A DNA stretch of 64,000 bases, taken from positions 53,458-117,457 of the forward strand of contig JADCCX010000013.1 in assembly GCA_020252485.1 (NCBI GenBank), in the 5' to 3' direction. A program made the translations under genes and the position numbers. This DNA is from Methylocystis sp. GTDB taxonomy: Bacteria > Pseudomonadota > Alphaproteobacteria > Rhizobiales > Beijerinckiaceae. The notes beneath the pieces are model-generated. The model saw only the letters and a program-made list of their open reading frames with translations. It was not told where the DNA came from and searched no databases. Below are positions 47,036-58,923 of this stretch, piece after piece (the stretch's first letter is position 1; the number at the start of each line of letters is the position of its first letter).

Positions 47036-47578
47036 TGTCGGCGGATGCATCAGTTGATCCACAGTCGCGAGCTTGCCGTGGATGCCGATGATTGCTGTCG
47101 CATGCCGGTGCGTCTCGGCCTCATTGAAGGCCGGACCGGGCGCGCGCGCCCATGACGCATCATGCACAAAGGTCAGCTTGCGTCCGTAGAGAGGGGCATC
47201 GACGACGGTCGCGAGGCAGCACATCGTCGATCCGTATCCGATGACAAAGACGTCAGCAGAGCCGGCCGCCTCAATGACGGAAGCGAATTCAGGGTTCGTG
47301 AAAGCGCTGAGCTTATCTTTCGTCACATGCCGTTCGATGGCGAGCGGTTCGAAGCCTTCGACAAAGCCCGAGGCCGGATCGTCGCGGTTGAATACCGCAC
47401 CGTCCTGCAGATGCTGCACGTGGATGATCGGCCAGCCTTCCGCTCGCGCGTGCTCAAGCAGCCGGCGGGCATTCGACAGGCTTGGTTCGATGCCGCTCAG
47501 ATAGAAAGGACGGCCTGGAGTGATGTATTCTTTCTGGACGTCAATCACGATAAGGGTTGGAGAGGTGGTGTTTGTCAT
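47021..47578 (-). CDS. Isochorismatase-family cysteine hydrolase
   Basis: 185 aa. The catalytic triad positions are visible: Asp in IVIDVQKEY, Lys in HVTKDKLSAF and Cys in YGSTMCCLATVVDA. Such enzymes hydrolyse isochorismate, nicotinamide, ureides and related amides; the substrate is not predictable here. It lies between the two halves of the flgB/fliO region and reads into the flgB promoter. Confidence 0.88.
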   Translation of the reverse strand: MTNTTSPTLIVIDVQKEYITPGRPFYLSGIEPSLSNARRLLEHARAEGWPIIHVQHLQDGAVFNRDDPASGFVEGFEPLAIERHVTKDKLSAFTNPEFASVIEAAGSADVFVIGYGSTMCCLATVVDAPLYGRKLTFVHDASWARAPGPAFNEAETHRHATAIIGIHGKLATVDQLMHPPTLTRP

Positions 47579-47789
47579 CGTCGACTCCTTGCAAAGGGGG
47601 TTTCAATCAAAGGGAAGAATGGGTGAACGAGGGGCCCTTAACGTCTTGGCGGTTGTTCATCACGGAAGGGTTCATGCGCGCTGCTGAAGCTTCGAGGATG
47701 CCGACCGAGCGCCAGCGTCCTTCAGGGCGGTTGAGCACATGGGGTCCATGCGGTGATGGAAAAGACAGCGTAGCATAGCTGATACGGGT

Positions 47790-48554
47790 TCAGGCTAACG
47801 CCTTTTGAATCGCGCGAGCCAATCCTGCCGGGTTCTCGCACGACATCGCATGTCCCGCTGAAGGAACAACATCAACGCGCACACCATGCTTTGGAAGGCG
47901 TTCCGTGTCTCGATGAGGTAAGGATGATTCTCCGAACAGGACAGTGTTTGACGACGTGAGCGCATACAGCTGTTCCCGCCATGGAGGATGGCTGCCAGCC
48001 ACCAAACATGCAGCTCCGCGATGCGCAGCGAGTGGAGAACAGGCGCGAAGTGTGGACGCCCAAAGATCGTGGCCATCTGAGATAGACGATTTGACCAGTT
48101 CGGAATGACCGGTTTCGATGAAATCAGCCTCGGGGAAGGCGGCGATCTTTCGGCTGAACCTTCCGCCGCCAGCGTCGAGATTAGGCTCACTCAACACGAG
48201 ACGCCGCACACGGGCACCGAGCAGTCGGGCCGCGACAATTGCTACTGTTCCCCCCATGCTGTGTCCATAAAGATCAATGCTTCCGCAAGCCAATGCATCA
48301 ACGAGGTCGGCCACATTGCGGGCATGGTCGTCAATCGCGTAGCCAAAGTCAGCAGGATGATCGCTGAAACCAAATCCCAACAGGTCCACAAGCAGCATAC
48401 GACGCCCGGCCAACACCGCATCCGATGCGATTTGCGGATAGTCGCAGGATGATGCGCAGCCGAGCCCGTGGATAAAGATGAGTGGCGCACCATGGCCTGG
48501 AAGGTCATGATATCTCATCTTCCAGCCGTATCTCTTGCAAATGAACGTCTTCAT
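47790..48554 (-). CDS. Alpha/beta hydrolase
   Basis: 254 aa from ATG 48554. The oxyanion segment FIHGLGCASSCDYP, the nucleophile elbow GHSMGG and a C-terminal PSAGHAMSCENP (catalytic His) are present. The GC content is visibly lower than in the neighbouring flagellar genes, suggesting transfer. Substrate unknown. Confidence 0.85.
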   Translation of the reverse strand: MKTFICKRYGWKMRYHDLPGHGAPLIFIHGLGCASSCDYPQIASDAVLAGRRMLLVDLLGFGFSDHPADFGYAIDDHARNVADLVDALACGSIDLYGHSMGGTVAIVAARLLGARVRRLVLSEPNLDAGGGRFSRKIAAFPEADFIETGHSELVKSSISDGHDLWASTLRACSPLAAHRGAACLVAGSHPPWREQLYALTSSNTVLFGESSLPHRDTERLPKHGVRVDVVPSAGHAMSCENPAGLARAIQKALA

Positions 48555-48615
48555 CAGTGATCCACGCCGGCATCGAACCGACAAAATTTAAATGCCACGA
48601 CACCTGTTGGTTGGG

Positions 48616-48912
48616 TCAAACCATGCTGGACATCGACCGCGTTGCACGAAGGTTTCCGCAATGATTGTACAGCGCGTGGTCGCGGATCGCCACCTCGATC
48701 TCAGCCGCCACGCGGTTGGGATGCGGCCCCCTGGCGCCAGGAAGCCGGTCGATCAACCCGTCGGCTCCATAGGTCTGGAGGTTGCGCCGGATCTCGTAGA
48801 ACAGCTGGCGGGAATATCCCATCATCTTGCAGTCCCGGCTCACATTCAAAAGTTCGCTCGCAAGCTCCAGCAACGACAGCTTGCGACGTACTATCTTCTT
48901 CTGTGTGATCAT
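48616..48912 (-). pseudogene. N-terminal remnant of an IS481-type transposase
   Basis: MITQKKIVRRKLSLLELASELLNVSRDCKMMGYSRQLFYEIRRN...ADGLIDRLPGARGPHPNRVAAEIE is the helix-turn-helix head of IS481-like transposases. The sequence departs from the family after about residue 88, and the DDE catalytic domain is missing. A dead IS scrap. Confidence 0.8.
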
Positions 48913-49238
48913 GTCTGTTCCGATCGCTGGTTCCAATTGACGTCTCGGCAAAGCCACAAAACCCGCTCGAACGCGGCATGACCACACCCCTCAGGGAAGG
49001 CCGAATGTCAGGTGATTGCAATCTCGGAGCAAGCTGGCCAAATTTCGCCGCGCCTGCGCTGGGGTTCTGAGCCAGAACGGCCTCGAAACCGTTTCGTTCC
49101 TTGACGGACGACAAGGCGGCGAGCCGCTTGCGGTCATTTTTCGCTCCCAACCCTATCGAATGCCTGTCCTTTTATGAGTTGACGGACTAAACACGCTGAT
49201 GGAATCGTCAGGCTCTCTGTTGAAAGGCCGCTGCTCAC
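48913..49238. other. Spacer before fliO, no recognisable gene
   Basis: 326 nt. A minus-strand frame from 49150 matches nothing I recognise and continues into the IS481 remnant in another frame. No TTAA pair is present, so the fliO promoter seems to have lost any CtrA box it shared with flgB. Confidence 0.45.
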
Positions 49239-50348
49239 ATGCAGATGCTTGAGTCACTTCTCGGTGCGCAGGGCGCGCGCTACGCGAGCTTCCTGCTGAT
49301 CGCGCTGGCGATGCTGGCGCTGATCCTGATTCTCTGGTGGCTGATCCGCAAGGCGCTCGGTGATCGGCTCAACATGAGCGACCGTCCCGACCGCCGAGGC
49401 CGCCCGCCGCGGCTCGGCATTACAGAAAGCTTCGCCGTCGACCGCCAGGGCCGCCGTCTGGTGATGGTGCGGCGCGACAATGTCGAGCATCTGGTGATGA
49501 TCGGCGGACCCAACGACCTGCTGATCGAAAGCAACGTGCTGCGGGGCGAGCGCCCGCTGGTGAACCGCCCCGACGCGCGGACGGCGGAGGCCGAACTCCT
49601 GCCGCCGGTCGAGACGATCGTTGCGCCGCCGCCCGCCCCGCCCCAGGCGCAGGCCGCACCGCCTGTCAAGGCTCCTCCGCCTCCGCGGCCTCCCGAGCCT
49701 GCCAAACCGGCGGATACAATGCGGGTCGAAGAGCCGCCCAGGCCGATGCCCGCCCCGGCGCCGGTTCCTGCGGCCAACATACCTCCGCCGCCTCCGCCAA
49801 AGCCGGTCACGCCGCCCCCCGTCGATATCCCGATGCCGCTCGCGCCAAGGCCGGCCGAGCGCGCCGCGCCGCCGCCATCTCCGCCGAAGCCGGCGCAGAC
49901 CCTGGCCGAGCGGCTCAAGGCCGGGCTGCCCCTTGGCAAGCCTGCAGCCGAGCCTCCTGCTGCAAAGCCCGCGCCGCCTGTCGAGCCTTCCGCTCCGGCG
50001 GCCGACCAGATGCGGGCGCAGATCGGGGATGCCGTGAAGGCAGCCGCGCCATCGGTCGCGCCGCCGATCGTTCCGCCGCCGCCTGCGGCTCCGCCGCGCC
50101 CTTCGCCGATGCCGCCTCCGGCTGCGCCGCCGCCGCCGCCGCCGGTTGCCCCGCCTTCGCCCGTAGCCGCCCCGACGCTTGAGGCGCCCCGACCGGCGCC
50201 TGTCGCTGCGCCCGTCGCTGCGCCTCCGGCTCCGCCGCCTCCCGCAAGCGTCGCGCCTGCGGCCAAACCGGCATCGAAAAACCCCTTCGACTCCCTGGAG
50301 GAAGAGATGGCGAAGCTGCTGGGCCGCGCGCCCGACGGGAAGGGTTGA
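49239..50348 (+). CDS. fliO: FliO-like flagellar protein with a very long Pro/Ala tail
   Basis: 369 aa. The first 110 residues are FliO: one membrane helix (FLLIALAMLALILILWWLIRKAL), then PRLGITESFAVDRQGRRLVMVRRDNVEHLVMIGGPNDLLIESNV. From about 125 to 345 the protein is mostly proline and alanine, then ends in a short conserved helix (NPFDSLEEEMAKLLGR). FliO helps FliP assemble. Overlaps fliP by 4 nt (TTGA). Confidence 0.85.
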   Translation: MQMLESLLGAQGARYASFLLIALAMLALILILWWLIRKALGDRLNMSDRPDRRGRPPRLGITESFAVDRQGRRLVMVRRDNVEHLVMIGGPNDLLIESNVLRGERPLVNRPDARTAEAELLPPVETIVAPPPAPPQAQAAPPVKAPPPPRPPEPAKPADTMRVEEPPRPMPAPAPVPAANIPPPPPPKPVTPPPVDIPMPLAPRPAERAAPPPSPPKPAQTLAERLKAGLPLGKPAAEPPAAKPAPPVEPSAPAADQMRAQIGDAVKAAAPSVAPPIVPPPPAAPPRPSPMPPPAAPPPPPPVAPPSPVAAPTLEAPRPAPVAAPVAAPPAPPPPASVAPAAKPASKNPFDSLEEEMAKLLGRAPDGKG

Positions 50349-51112
50349 ACCGCCGCCTGTGTGCGGGAGCGAGGCGGTTCTGGCCGCCCCTCCCGGTCTT
50401 GTATCCGGCCTCTCTGCTCCTCTTTCTCGCCGCGCCTGCGGGCGCGCAGGACATAGGCATCACCTTCGGTCAGGGTGGCGGACTGACCGAGCGCGCCTTG
50501 CAATTGCTGGCGCTGGTGACGGTCCTTTCGCTGGCGCCCTCCATCCTGGTGATGGTCACCTCGTTCACGCGGATTGTCGTGGTGCTGTCGCTGCTGCGCA
50601 CGGCATTGGGCACCGCCACTGCGCCGCCGAATGCGGTGCTCTCCGGCCTGGCTCTGTTCCTGACCGCCTTCATCATGGCGCCGACCTTCGAGCAATCCTA
50701 CCGTCAGGGTATCCAGCCGCTGCTCGCCGGCCAGATCCGCGAGGCCGAGGCTTTCGAGCGCACCGCGGCGCCCTTCAGGGATTTCATGCTCAAGCATGTC
50801 CGGCCCAAGGATCTCGAGCTGTTCATGGATCTCTCGCGCCAGCCGCGGCCCGAGACGGCGCAGCAGGTGCCGCTGCAGGTGCTGATTCCAGCCTTCATGA
50901 TCTCCGAATTGCGCCGCGCGTTCGAGATCGGCTTCCTCCTCTTCATTCCCTTCCTGATCATTGATCTCGTCGTGTCGTCGATCCTCATCAGCATGGGCAT
51001 GATGATGGTGCCCCCGGTGACTGTGGCGTTGCCGTTCAAGCTGATTTTCTTCGTGCTCGTCGACGGCTGGAGCCTGGTCGTCGGCAGTCTGGTGCAGAGT
51101 TACGGTCCTTAG
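50345..51112 (+). CDS. fliP: Flagellar export gate protein FliP
   Basis: 255 aa from a TTG start coupled to the fliO stop. A signal peptide (LLLFLAAPAGA) is followed by the family signatures PSILVMVTSFTRIVVVLSLLRTALGT and FIPFLIIDLVVSSILISMGMMMVPPVTVALPFKLIFFVLVDGW. Confidence 0.96.
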   Translation: MNRRLCAGARRFWPPLPVLYPASLLLFLAAPAGAQDIGITFGQGGGLTERALQLLALVTVLSLAPSILVMVTSFTRIVVVLSLLRTALGTATAPPNAVLSGLALFLTAFIMAPTFEQSYRQGIQPLLAGQIREAEAFERTAAPFRDFMLKHVRPKDLELFMDLSRQPRPETAQQVPLQVLIPAFMISELRRAFEIGFLLFIPFLIIDLVVSSILISMGMMMVPPVTVALPFKLIFFVLVDGWSLVVGSLVQSYGP

Positions 51113-51237
51113 AGCATCGCGCCATGCTCTGGCGGATATTCCCGAAAGAGCTTGCGGGTTTTCTGGGAAACTGCGCTATTTTGGCGATAGATTCGCCTTT
51201 GTTTGCGACGGACAAGCGGCGCCTGGAACCCTGCAGG

Positions 51238-53760
51238 ATGAGCGACATTTCGATCGGGAGCCCAATCGACCGGAGCGACAGGCAGGGCAACGCCTTGCTG
51301 GTGCTGCTGCTCGCTGTCCTCCTGGTGGGGGCGCTCGCGGCTTCCTTCTATCTGACTGAGGACGGGCGCACTTATTTCGTCCTCTGGTTCCTGGCGGGCC
51401 TCGCGACAATCGGCGTGATGGGCCTTTTCCTGCTGGCCATCGGCGTGCTGCAGATCGCGGGGCGCAGCGCCCGCAACGATCTCACCAAGCTGATCACGGA
51501 CAGTTCCTATCAGGGCATTCTGGTGACAGACACCGAGAGCCGCGTCATCTATGCGAACAAGCAATACATGGCGCTGGCCGGCGCTGCGGAAGGCGCCGTC
51601 GTACCGCCGGTCGAGCGTCTCTTCACCGGCGCGTCCGATGTGTCCGAGGCGATCTATCGCCTGGCGCAGGCCGCGCGCGAACGCCGCTCGCATGTCGAGG
51701 AGCTGCGCATGGCGCCGGGCCTCGACGGCCACGCCGCTGCGGCATGGTACAAGATCCGCGTCCGCCCCGTCGAACGCAACGGCCGTCATGAAAGCATCTG
51801 GTCGGTCGTCGACGTGACGGCCGACCGCAAAAGCGAGGAAGGCGCGGTTCAGGAGCTGCAGCTCGCCGTCAATTTCCTCGATCACGCCCCGGCGGGTTTC
51901 TTCTCGGCGGAGCCCTCGGGCAATATCGCCTATATGAACGCCACGCTTTCCGGCTGGCTCGATTACGATATCGCCCAAAGTCTCGGCGACAGCGGGCTGA
52001 CCCTCAAGCAGATCGCCGCGTCGGGCGGGGCCGCCCTGCTCGATGCCGTGACGGGCGTGGCGGGCCAGGTGAAGACGGAGGTGATCGACCTCGATCTGCG
52101 CCGCCGCGGCGGGCAGGCGCTGCCCGTGCGCCTGCTGCACCGGGTGTCCTATGGTCATGATGGCATGCCGGGGCCTTCACGAACGATCGTCCTTAACCGG
52201 AGCCAGGGCATCGACACCTCGGAGGGACGGGCGGCAGAGGTCCGCTTCGCCCGCTTCTTCCACAACACGCCGATGGCGATCGCCACCGTCCGCCGCGATG
52301 GCCAAATCAACCAGACCAACGCGTCATTCGCCCGCCTCTTCGGGGATCAGCTGAAGCTTGGCGGCGATGGCGACCGCAGCGTCGCCGGCGCGCTGATCGA
52401 AAAGGATCGGCCGCTGCTGATCGAATCGCTGAAGGCGGTGACCGGCGGGCAGACCGACGTCGCCCCGATCGACGTGACCCTCACCGGCGGGCAGCGTTCC
52501 GCCCGCATCTTCGTGACGCCGGTCGCCGATCGTCAGGGCGGCGACGAGGCGGCCATCGTCTACCTCCTCGACACGACCGAGCAACGCGCCCTGCAGGAGC
52601 AATTCACCCAGGCGCAGAAGATGCAGGCCGTCGGCCAGCTCGCCGGCGGCGTGGCCCATGACTTCAACAATGTGCTCACCGCGATCATCGGCTATTCCGA
52701 TCTGCTTCTCGCCTCGCACCGGCCGACCGATCCGTCCTTCCAGGACATCATGCAGATCAAGCAGAACGCCAACCGCGCCGCCTCGCTGGTGCGGCAATTG
52801 CTTGCCTTCTCGCGCCGGCAGACGCTGCGTCCGCAGGTGATCCAGCTCAACGACGCCGTTTCCGACGTGCAGATGCTGCTGAAGCGCCTGCTCGGCGAAA
52901 AGGTGGAGCTCGACGTGCGCTATGGCCGCGATCTCTGGCCGATCAAGGCGGATGTGAACCAGTTCGAGCAGGTCGTGGTCAATCTTGCGGTCAACGCGCG
53001 GGATGCCATGCCCAATGGCGGCAAGCTGACGCTGCGCACCTCGAATGTCACCGACACGCAAAGCGCCGCCTACAACTACAAGGGTTTGGCGGAGGCGGAT
53101 TACGTGCTGCTCGAAGTCGAGGACACCGGCACCGGCATGAGCGCTGAAGTGATGGAGAAGATCTTCGAGCCGTTCTTCACCACCAAGGAGATCGGCAAGG
53201 GCACCGGCCTTGGGCTCTCCATGGTCTTCGGCATCATCAAGCAATCCAACGGCTATATCTTCTGCGATTCGGCCATCGGACGGGGCACGACCTTCCGCAT
53301 CTTCCTTCCGCGCCATATAATCACCGCTGAGGAGATCGCCTCCGTCAAGGCCGAGGAGAGCAAGGTTGCGACCCCGCAGGATCTGACAGGGCAGGGCACC
53401 ATCCTGCTCGTCGAGGATGAGGAGGCGGTGCGCGCCTTCGGCGCCCGGGCATTGCGCTCGCGCGGCTATACCGTGCTGGAAGCTGGAACCGGCGTGGAGG
53501 CCCTGGAGCTTGTCGAGGACCACGGCGACGAAATCGTCATGGTCGTCTCGGATGTCGTGATGCCCGAAATGGACGGTCCGACGCTCTTCACCGAATTGAA
53601 GAAGCGCGGGCGCAATTATCAGTTCGTTTTCGCCTCCGGCTACGCCGAGGAAGCCTTCAAGAAAAACCTGCCCGAGGCCGAGCAGGAATCCTTCGCCTTT
53701 CTGCCCAAGCCCTACAGCCTCAAGCAGCTGATCGAGGCGGTGAAGCAGGTGAAGAGCTGA
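51238..53760 (+). CDS. cckA: Hybrid histidine kinase CckA
   Basis: 840 aa from ATG 51238. Two N-terminal membrane helices (about 20-65), PAS-type domains, then the DHp with His474 in [17 protein letters not shown], the ATPase domain ([39 protein letters not shown]) and a receiver domain with phospho-acceptor Asp772 ([13 protein letters not shown]). CckA feeds phosphate through ChpT to CtrA and CpdR. The frame is open to 51124, but that part lacks conservation. Adjacent to fliP, a common alphaproteobacterial arrangement. Confidence 0.95.
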   Translation: MSDISIGSPIDRSDRQGNALLVLLLAVLLVGALAASFYLTEDGRTYFVLWFLAGLATIGVMGLFLLAIGVLQIAGRSARNDLTKLITDSSYQGILVTDTESRVIYANKQYMALAGAAEGAVVPPVERLFTGASDVSEAIYRLAQAARERRSHVEELRMAPGLDGHAAAAWYKIRVRPVERNGRHESIWSVVDVTADRKSEEGAVQELQLAVNFLDHAPAGFFSAEPSGNIAYMNATLSGWLDYDIAQSLGDSGLTLKQIAASGGAALLDAVTGVAGQVKTEVIDLDLRRRGGQALPVRLLHRVSYGHDGMPGPSRTIVLNRSQGIDTSEGRAAEVRFARFFHNTPMAIATVRRDGQINQTNASFARLFGDQLKLGGDGDRSVAGALIEKDRPLLIESLKAVTGGQTDVAPIDVTLTGGQRSARIFVTPVADRQGGDEAAIVYLLDTTEQRALQEQFTQAQKMQAVGQLAGGVAHDFNNVLTAIIGYSDLLLASHRPTDPSFQDIMQIKQNANRAASLVRQLLAFSRRQTLRPQVIQLNDAVSDVQMLLKRLLGEKVELDVRYGRDLWPIKADVNQFEQVVVNLAVNARDAMPNGGKLTLRTSNVTDTQSAAYNYKGLAEADYVLLEVEDTGTGMSAEVMEKIFEPFFTTKEIGKGTGLGLSMVFGIIKQSNGYIFCDSAIGRGTTFRIFLPRHIITAEEIASVKAEESKVATPQDLTGQGTILLVEDEEAVRAFGARALRSRGYTVLEAGTGVEALELVEDHGDEIVMVVSDVVMPEMDGPTLFTELKKRGRNYQFVFASGYAEEAFKKNLPEAEQESFAFLPKPYSLKQLIEAVKQVKS

Positions 53761-53777
53761 AGCGCCGGCGGGGGCCG

Positions 53778-54131
53778 TCAGATGGCGGCCGCCACCATGA
53801 TCTCCACATCATAGCCGGGAGCGGCGAGCGCGGGGCTCTGCACAGTGGCGCGGGCCGGCGTGTTGCCGGCCGCAACCCAGCCATCCCAGACGGCGTTCAT
53901 CTCTGCGAATGTCTTCATGTCGGTGAGCCAAATTTGCGCGGTCAGCAGCTTCGACTTGCTCGTGCCGGCTTCGGCGAGCAACCCGTCGATTGCCGTCAGA
54001 ATGTCCTTCGTTTGATCCGTGACGGACTTGCCCTTGGCGTTATTCGCGACCTGGCCGGCGAGATAAGCTACGCCGCCGTGGATGACGGCCTGGCTCATGC
54101 GCGGGCCGACGTGAAGACGCTTGATGGACAT
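53778..54131 (-). CDS. RidA-family protein
   Basis: 117 aa from ATG 54131 (GGGAG upstream). VIHGGVAYLAGQVA and the C-terminal NTPARATVQSPALAAPGYDVEIMVAAA are typical of RidA-like enamine/imine deaminases; the catalytic Arg is in PARATVQ. Convergent with cckA. A weaker subgroup member, so the substrate is uncertain. Confidence 0.88.
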   Translation of the reverse strand: MSIKRLHVGPRMSQAVIHGGVAYLAGQVANNAKGKSVTDQTKDILTAIDGLLAEAGTSKSKLLTAQIWLTDMKTFAEMNAVWDGWVAAGNTPARATVQSPALAAPGYDVEIMVAAAI

Positions 54132-54237
54132 GGCTGGAACTCCCTTGAGCGGCCGCTGGATCACTGCCCAGGGCACGGCTCCATCCTCTATCCGCAGGGC
54201 CTCCATCCGGCAAGCATCGCCCTGCCCGAAGAAAAAG

Positions 54238-54298
54238 GAACAAAATTTGAATGAACAAGAACAAAGCGCTTGAAATGAGAACAAAGATGATACATTCT
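54238..54298 (+). promoter_or_regulatory. recA promoter region with a possible LexA-type box
   Basis: GAAC-N7-GAAT at 54238-54252 is one base from the alphaproteobacterial SOS direct repeat (GTTC-N7-GTTC, read on the other strand). More GAAC units lie at 54253, 54259 and 54279. TTGAAA at 54270-54275 with CATTCT 17 nt downstream is a weak promoter candidate. Confidence 0.4.
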
Positions 54299-54344
54299 CC
54301 ACATTGAAGCGAACCAGTGACTCAGCCATAAGGGGATCAGACCA

Positions 54345-55433
<1,089 letters not shown>

Positions 55434-55512
55434 GGCCGCAGCATTGCGGATGAGCCCCGCTTCTGGACAGGAAGAGATTCTGGACAGGAGGGAACGGGGT
55501 CACTAGGTAAGG

Positions 55513-55541
55513 CGGGCCGGATTTCCGGCCCGTTTTCGTTT
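55513..55541 (+). terminator. Intrinsic terminator after recA
   Basis: CGGGCCGG-ATTT-CCGGCCCG, a perfect 8-bp stem, followed by TTTTCGTTT, 80 nt past the recA stop. Confidence 0.85.
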
Positions 55542-55623
55542 GCGCCCGGCTGTGCAACGATGCGGCTTCGGCAATCCCGGATTGTCAGGCAATCTTCAGG
55601 TCAGCGTTTCAGGTCATCGGTTC

Positions 55624-58293
55624 ATGAGCGGCGTCAACGACATCAGGTCCACATTTCTGAATTATTTCGGCAGGGAGGGTCACGAGATCGTCGCCTCCTC
55701 TTCGCTTGTGCCGAAGAACGACCCGACGCTGATGTTCGCCAATTCCGGCATGGTGCAGTTCAAGAACGTCTTCACCGGCCAGGAGAAGCGCCCCTATGTG
55801 CGGGCGACGACAGCGCAGAAGAGCGTCCGGGCCGGCGGCAAGCACAACGATCTCGATAATGTCGGCTATACGGCCCGCCATCACACTTTCTTCGAGATGC
55901 TCGGCAACTTCTCCTTCGGCGATTATTTCAAGGAGCGGGCCATCGAGCTGGCCTGGAACCTTGTCACGAAGGAATATGGGCTCCCCAAGGACAAGCTCAC
56001 CGTCACCGTCTACCACGAGGACGAGGAGGCCTTCGGCTTCTGGAAGAGGATCGCGGGCCTCCCCGATGAGCGCATCATCCGCATCGCCACCTCGGACAAT
56101 TTCTGGCGCATGGGCGATACCGGCCCCTGCGGCCCCTGCTCGGAAATCTTCTTCGATCATGGACCCGCGATCTGGGGCGGGCCGCCCGGATCGCCGGAGC
56201 AGGACGGCGACCGTTTCATCGAGATCTGGAATCTCGTCTTCATGCAATACGAGGAGCAGCCGGGCGGCCTGCGCGTGCCGCTGCCGCGCCCCTCGATCGA
56301 CACCGGCATGGGGCTGGAGCGCATCGCGGCCGTGCTGCAGGGAACGCATGACAATTACGGGATCGACCTGTTCCGGGCGCTGATCGGCGCGGTTCGGAAT
56401 ATCGTCGGCGGCGATCCCGCCGGACCGCAGAAGGCGAGCTACCGGGTCATCGCCGATCACCTGCGCTGCGCCTCCTTCCTCGTCGCCGATGGCGTTTTGC
56501 CGTCCAACGAGGGGCGCGGTTATGTGCTCAGGCGCATCATGCGGCGCGGCATGCGTCACGGGCAGCTCCTGGGCGCGCGGGAGCCGCTGCTCTACAAGCT
56601 CGTGCCGGTGCTGATCCGCGAGATGGGTCAGGCTTATCCCGAACTGATCCGCGCCGACGCGCTTATCACCGAGACGCTGCTGCTCGAGGAAACCCGGTTC
56701 CGCAAGACGCTGGAGCGCGGGCTCGCCCTGCTGGACGACGAAACGCGCTCGCTCCCGGAAGGCGGCGTGCTCGCCGGCGAAACGGCCTTCAAGCTCTACG
56801 ACACCTATGGTTTTCCGCTCGATTTGACGCAGGATGCGCTGCGCGGCCGCGGCATGGAGGTGGATACAGCGGCCTTCGATACAGCAATGGCGCGCCAGAA
56901 GGCCGAGGCCCGCAAGGCCTGGTCGGGCTCAGGCGATTCCGCGACCGAGACGATCTGGTTCGCGGTCAAGGAGAAGGCAGGCGCGACCGAGTTCCTCGGC
57001 TACGACAGCGAGGAGGCGGAAGGCGTCGTCACGGCCATCGTGGCTGACGGCCGCGAGGTTGACCGGCTGAAGGCCGGCGAAAAGGGTTCCGTCGTGCTGA
57101 ACCAGACGCCGTTTTATGGCGAATCGGGCGGGCAGGTCGGCGATATCGGGCTCATGCTGGGCGAAGGCTGCCGTTTCCGCGTCACCGAAACGCAGAAGAA
57201 ATTGGGCGATCTTTTCGTCCATAACGGTGTGGTGGAAGAAGGCGAGCTCGCCGTCGGCGCGCCGCTTGTGCTGATTGTCGATCACGCGCGGCGGCTGGCG
57301 ATCCGCGCCAACCATTCGGCCACGCATCTCCTGCACGAAGCCTTGCGCCAGGTTTTGGGCGATCACGTCGCGCAGAAGGGCTCGCTGGTGAACGATGAAC
57401 GGCTGCGCTTCGATATCAGCCACAACAAGCCGATTTCGCCGGCCGAAATGCAGGCGGTCGAGGATATGGCCAATGCGATCGTGCTGCAGAATGCGGCTGT
57501 CTCCACGCGGCTGATGGCGGTGGATGACGCGGTGGCGTCGGGCGCCCGCGCGCTCTTCGGCGAGAAATATGGCGACGAGGTCCGCGTCGTCTCGATGGGC
57601 GCTTTCGCGGAAGGGCCGCTTGCCGGCAAGACCTATTCGATCGAGCTTTGCGGCGGCACGCATGTGGCGCGCACCGGCGATATCGGGCTGGTCGCCATTG
57701 CCGGCGAAAGCGCGGTGGCGGCGGGCGTGCGGCGCATCGAGGCGCTCACGGGGGATGCCGCGCGGCATGCGCTGGGGCAGGATTCGCGCCGCCTGCGCGA
57801 GGTGGCGAGCCTGCTGAAAACCTCCGTCGGCGATGCGGTGGAGCGCGTCGGCGTCCTGGCGGAGGAGCGCCGCAAGCTCGAGCGCGAGGTGGCGGATCTG
57901 CGCCGCAAGCTCGCGATGGCGGGCGAGGGCGGGCCGAGCGCTGCTGCGGATGACATCCGCGACGTGGGCGGCGTCCGCTATCTCGGCCGCGTGCTGAACG
58001 GCATCGAGATGAAGGATCTGAAGGGCATCGCGGATGACGGCAAGGCGAAAGTCGGCTCCGGCATCGTCGCCATCATCGGCGTGGGCGCGGATGGCAAGGC
58101 CGGCGTCGTCGTCGGCGTCACGCCGGATTTGACGGCGCGCTTCAGCGCGGTGGATCTGGTGCGCATCGGCTCCGAGGCTTTGGGCGGCAAGGGCGGCGGC
58201 GGCCGGCCGGATATGGCGCAGGCCGGCGGACCGGATGGCGGGGCTGCGGCCTCGGCGCTGCAGTCGATCGCGGCCGCCATCGCTGCGGCATGA
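55624..58293 (+). CDS. alaS: Alanyl-tRNA synthetase AlaS
   Basis: 889 aa from ATG 55624 ([29 protein letters not shown]). Class II catalytic motifs ([41 protein letters not shown]), the editing site ([14 protein letters not shown] and [13 protein letters not shown]) and the C-Ala domain are complete. The frame is open to 55540, inside the recA terminator, so that start is rejected. Confidence 0.98.
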   Translation: MSGVNDIRSTFLNYFGREGHEIVASSSLVPKNDPTLMFANSGMVQFKNVFTGQEKRPYVRATTAQKSVRAGGKHNDLDNVGYTARHHTFFEMLGNFSFGDYFKERAIELAWNLVTKEYGLPKDKLTVTVYHEDEEAFGFWKRIAGLPDERIIRIATSDNFWRMGDTGPCGPCSEIFFDHGPAIWGGPPGSPEQDGDRFIEIWNLVFMQYEEQPGGLRVPLPRPSIDTGMGLERIAAVLQGTHDNYGIDLFRALIGAVRNIVGGDPAGPQKASYRVIADHLRCASFLVADGVLPSNEGRGYVLRRIMRRGMRHGQLLGAREPLLYKLVPVLIREMGQAYPELIRADALITETLLLEETRFRKTLERGLALLDDETRSLPEGGVLAGETAFKLYDTYGFPLDLTQDALRGRGMEVDTAAFDTAMARQKAEARKAWSGSGDSATETIWFAVKEKAGATEFLGYDSEEAEGVVTAIVADGREVDRLKAGEKGSVVLNQTPFYGESGGQVGDIGLMLGEGCRFRVTETQKKLGDLFVHNGVVEEGELAVGAPLVLIVDHARRLAIRANHSATHLLHEALRQVLGDHVAQKGSLVNDERLRFDISHNKPISPAEMQAVEDMANAIVLQNAAVSTRLMAVDDAVASGARALFGEKYGDEVRVVSMGAFAEGPLAGKTYSIELCGGTHVARTGDIGLVAIAGESAVAAGVRRIEALTGDAARHALGQDSRRLREVASLLKTSVGDAVERVGVLAEERRKLEREVADLRRKLAMAGEGGPSAAADDIRDVGGVRYLGRVLNGIEMKDLKGIADDGKAKVGSGIVAIIGVGADGKAGVVVGVTPDLTARFSAVDLVRIGSEALGGKGGGGRPDMAQAGGPDGGAAASALQSIAAAIAAA

Positions 58294-58408
58294 TCGTTCA
58301 ACCTTGAGCCGAATGCCGCCCTTCGCCTGAAACAGCGGGCAAGATTCCGCTTCCCATCGGCGGGCTTCCGTCATGATATTGCCGGGGCTGGCAAAGGAGG
58401 CTGCGGCA

Positions 58409-58858
58409 ATGGTTTCACTGGACAAAGGCATCACACCGGCGGGCGAAGGCTTCGGCGGCATCAGCTGGAACATCCTCGGCCAGCTTTACTTCCCCAAGGC
58501 GCTCTGCGACTCGGCCTTTGCCTTCGAGACGAACAGCCTGCCCGGCCAGTTCGTGCCGGTGCATGCGCATCCAACGCAGGATGAATTCATCCTCGTGCAG
58601 GAAGGCGTGCTGGACCTGAAGCTCGATGGCATCTGGACGCAGGCGAAGGCCGGCGATCTCGTGCGCATGCCGCGCGGCATTCCGCACGGCTATTTCAACA
58701 AATCGGACAAGCCCGCCCGCGCCCTCTTCTGGGTCTCGCCTAGCCGCAAACTGGAGGCGCTCTTCCACGCGCTGCATAATGTCGCCGATCCGGCAGAGGC
58801 CGTGCGGCTCTCGGCGCTGCACGAGGTGGATTTCCTGCCGCCCGAGGCGAATGGGTGA
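58409..58858 (+). CDS. Cupin-domain protein
   Basis: 149 aa from ATG 58409, preceded by AAGGAGG. The cupin metal motifs are HAHPTQDEFILVQEG and MPRGIPHGYFN, so the fold should bind a divalent metal. Similar proteins include quercetin-dioxygenase-like cupins. No pathway neighbours; substrate unknown. Confidence 0.85.
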   Translation: MVSLDKGITPAGEGFGGISWNILGQLYFPKALCDSAFAFETNSLPGQFVPVHAHPTQDEFILVQEGVLDLKLDGIWTQAKAGDLVRMPRGIPHGYFNKSDKPARALFWVSPSRKLEALFHALHNVADPAEAVRLSALHEVDFLPPEANG

Positions 58859-58923
58859 GGGGGGACTGACAATCTTCGAATAATTCATATATTCTGAATA
58901 TTGTGCAATGGGGGAAGGCTGCC

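Noticed and set aside
48701..49150. 149-codon minus-strand frame near the IS481 remnant
   Set aside because: Its second half is the transposase remnant in the wrong frame; the first half matches nothing I know.
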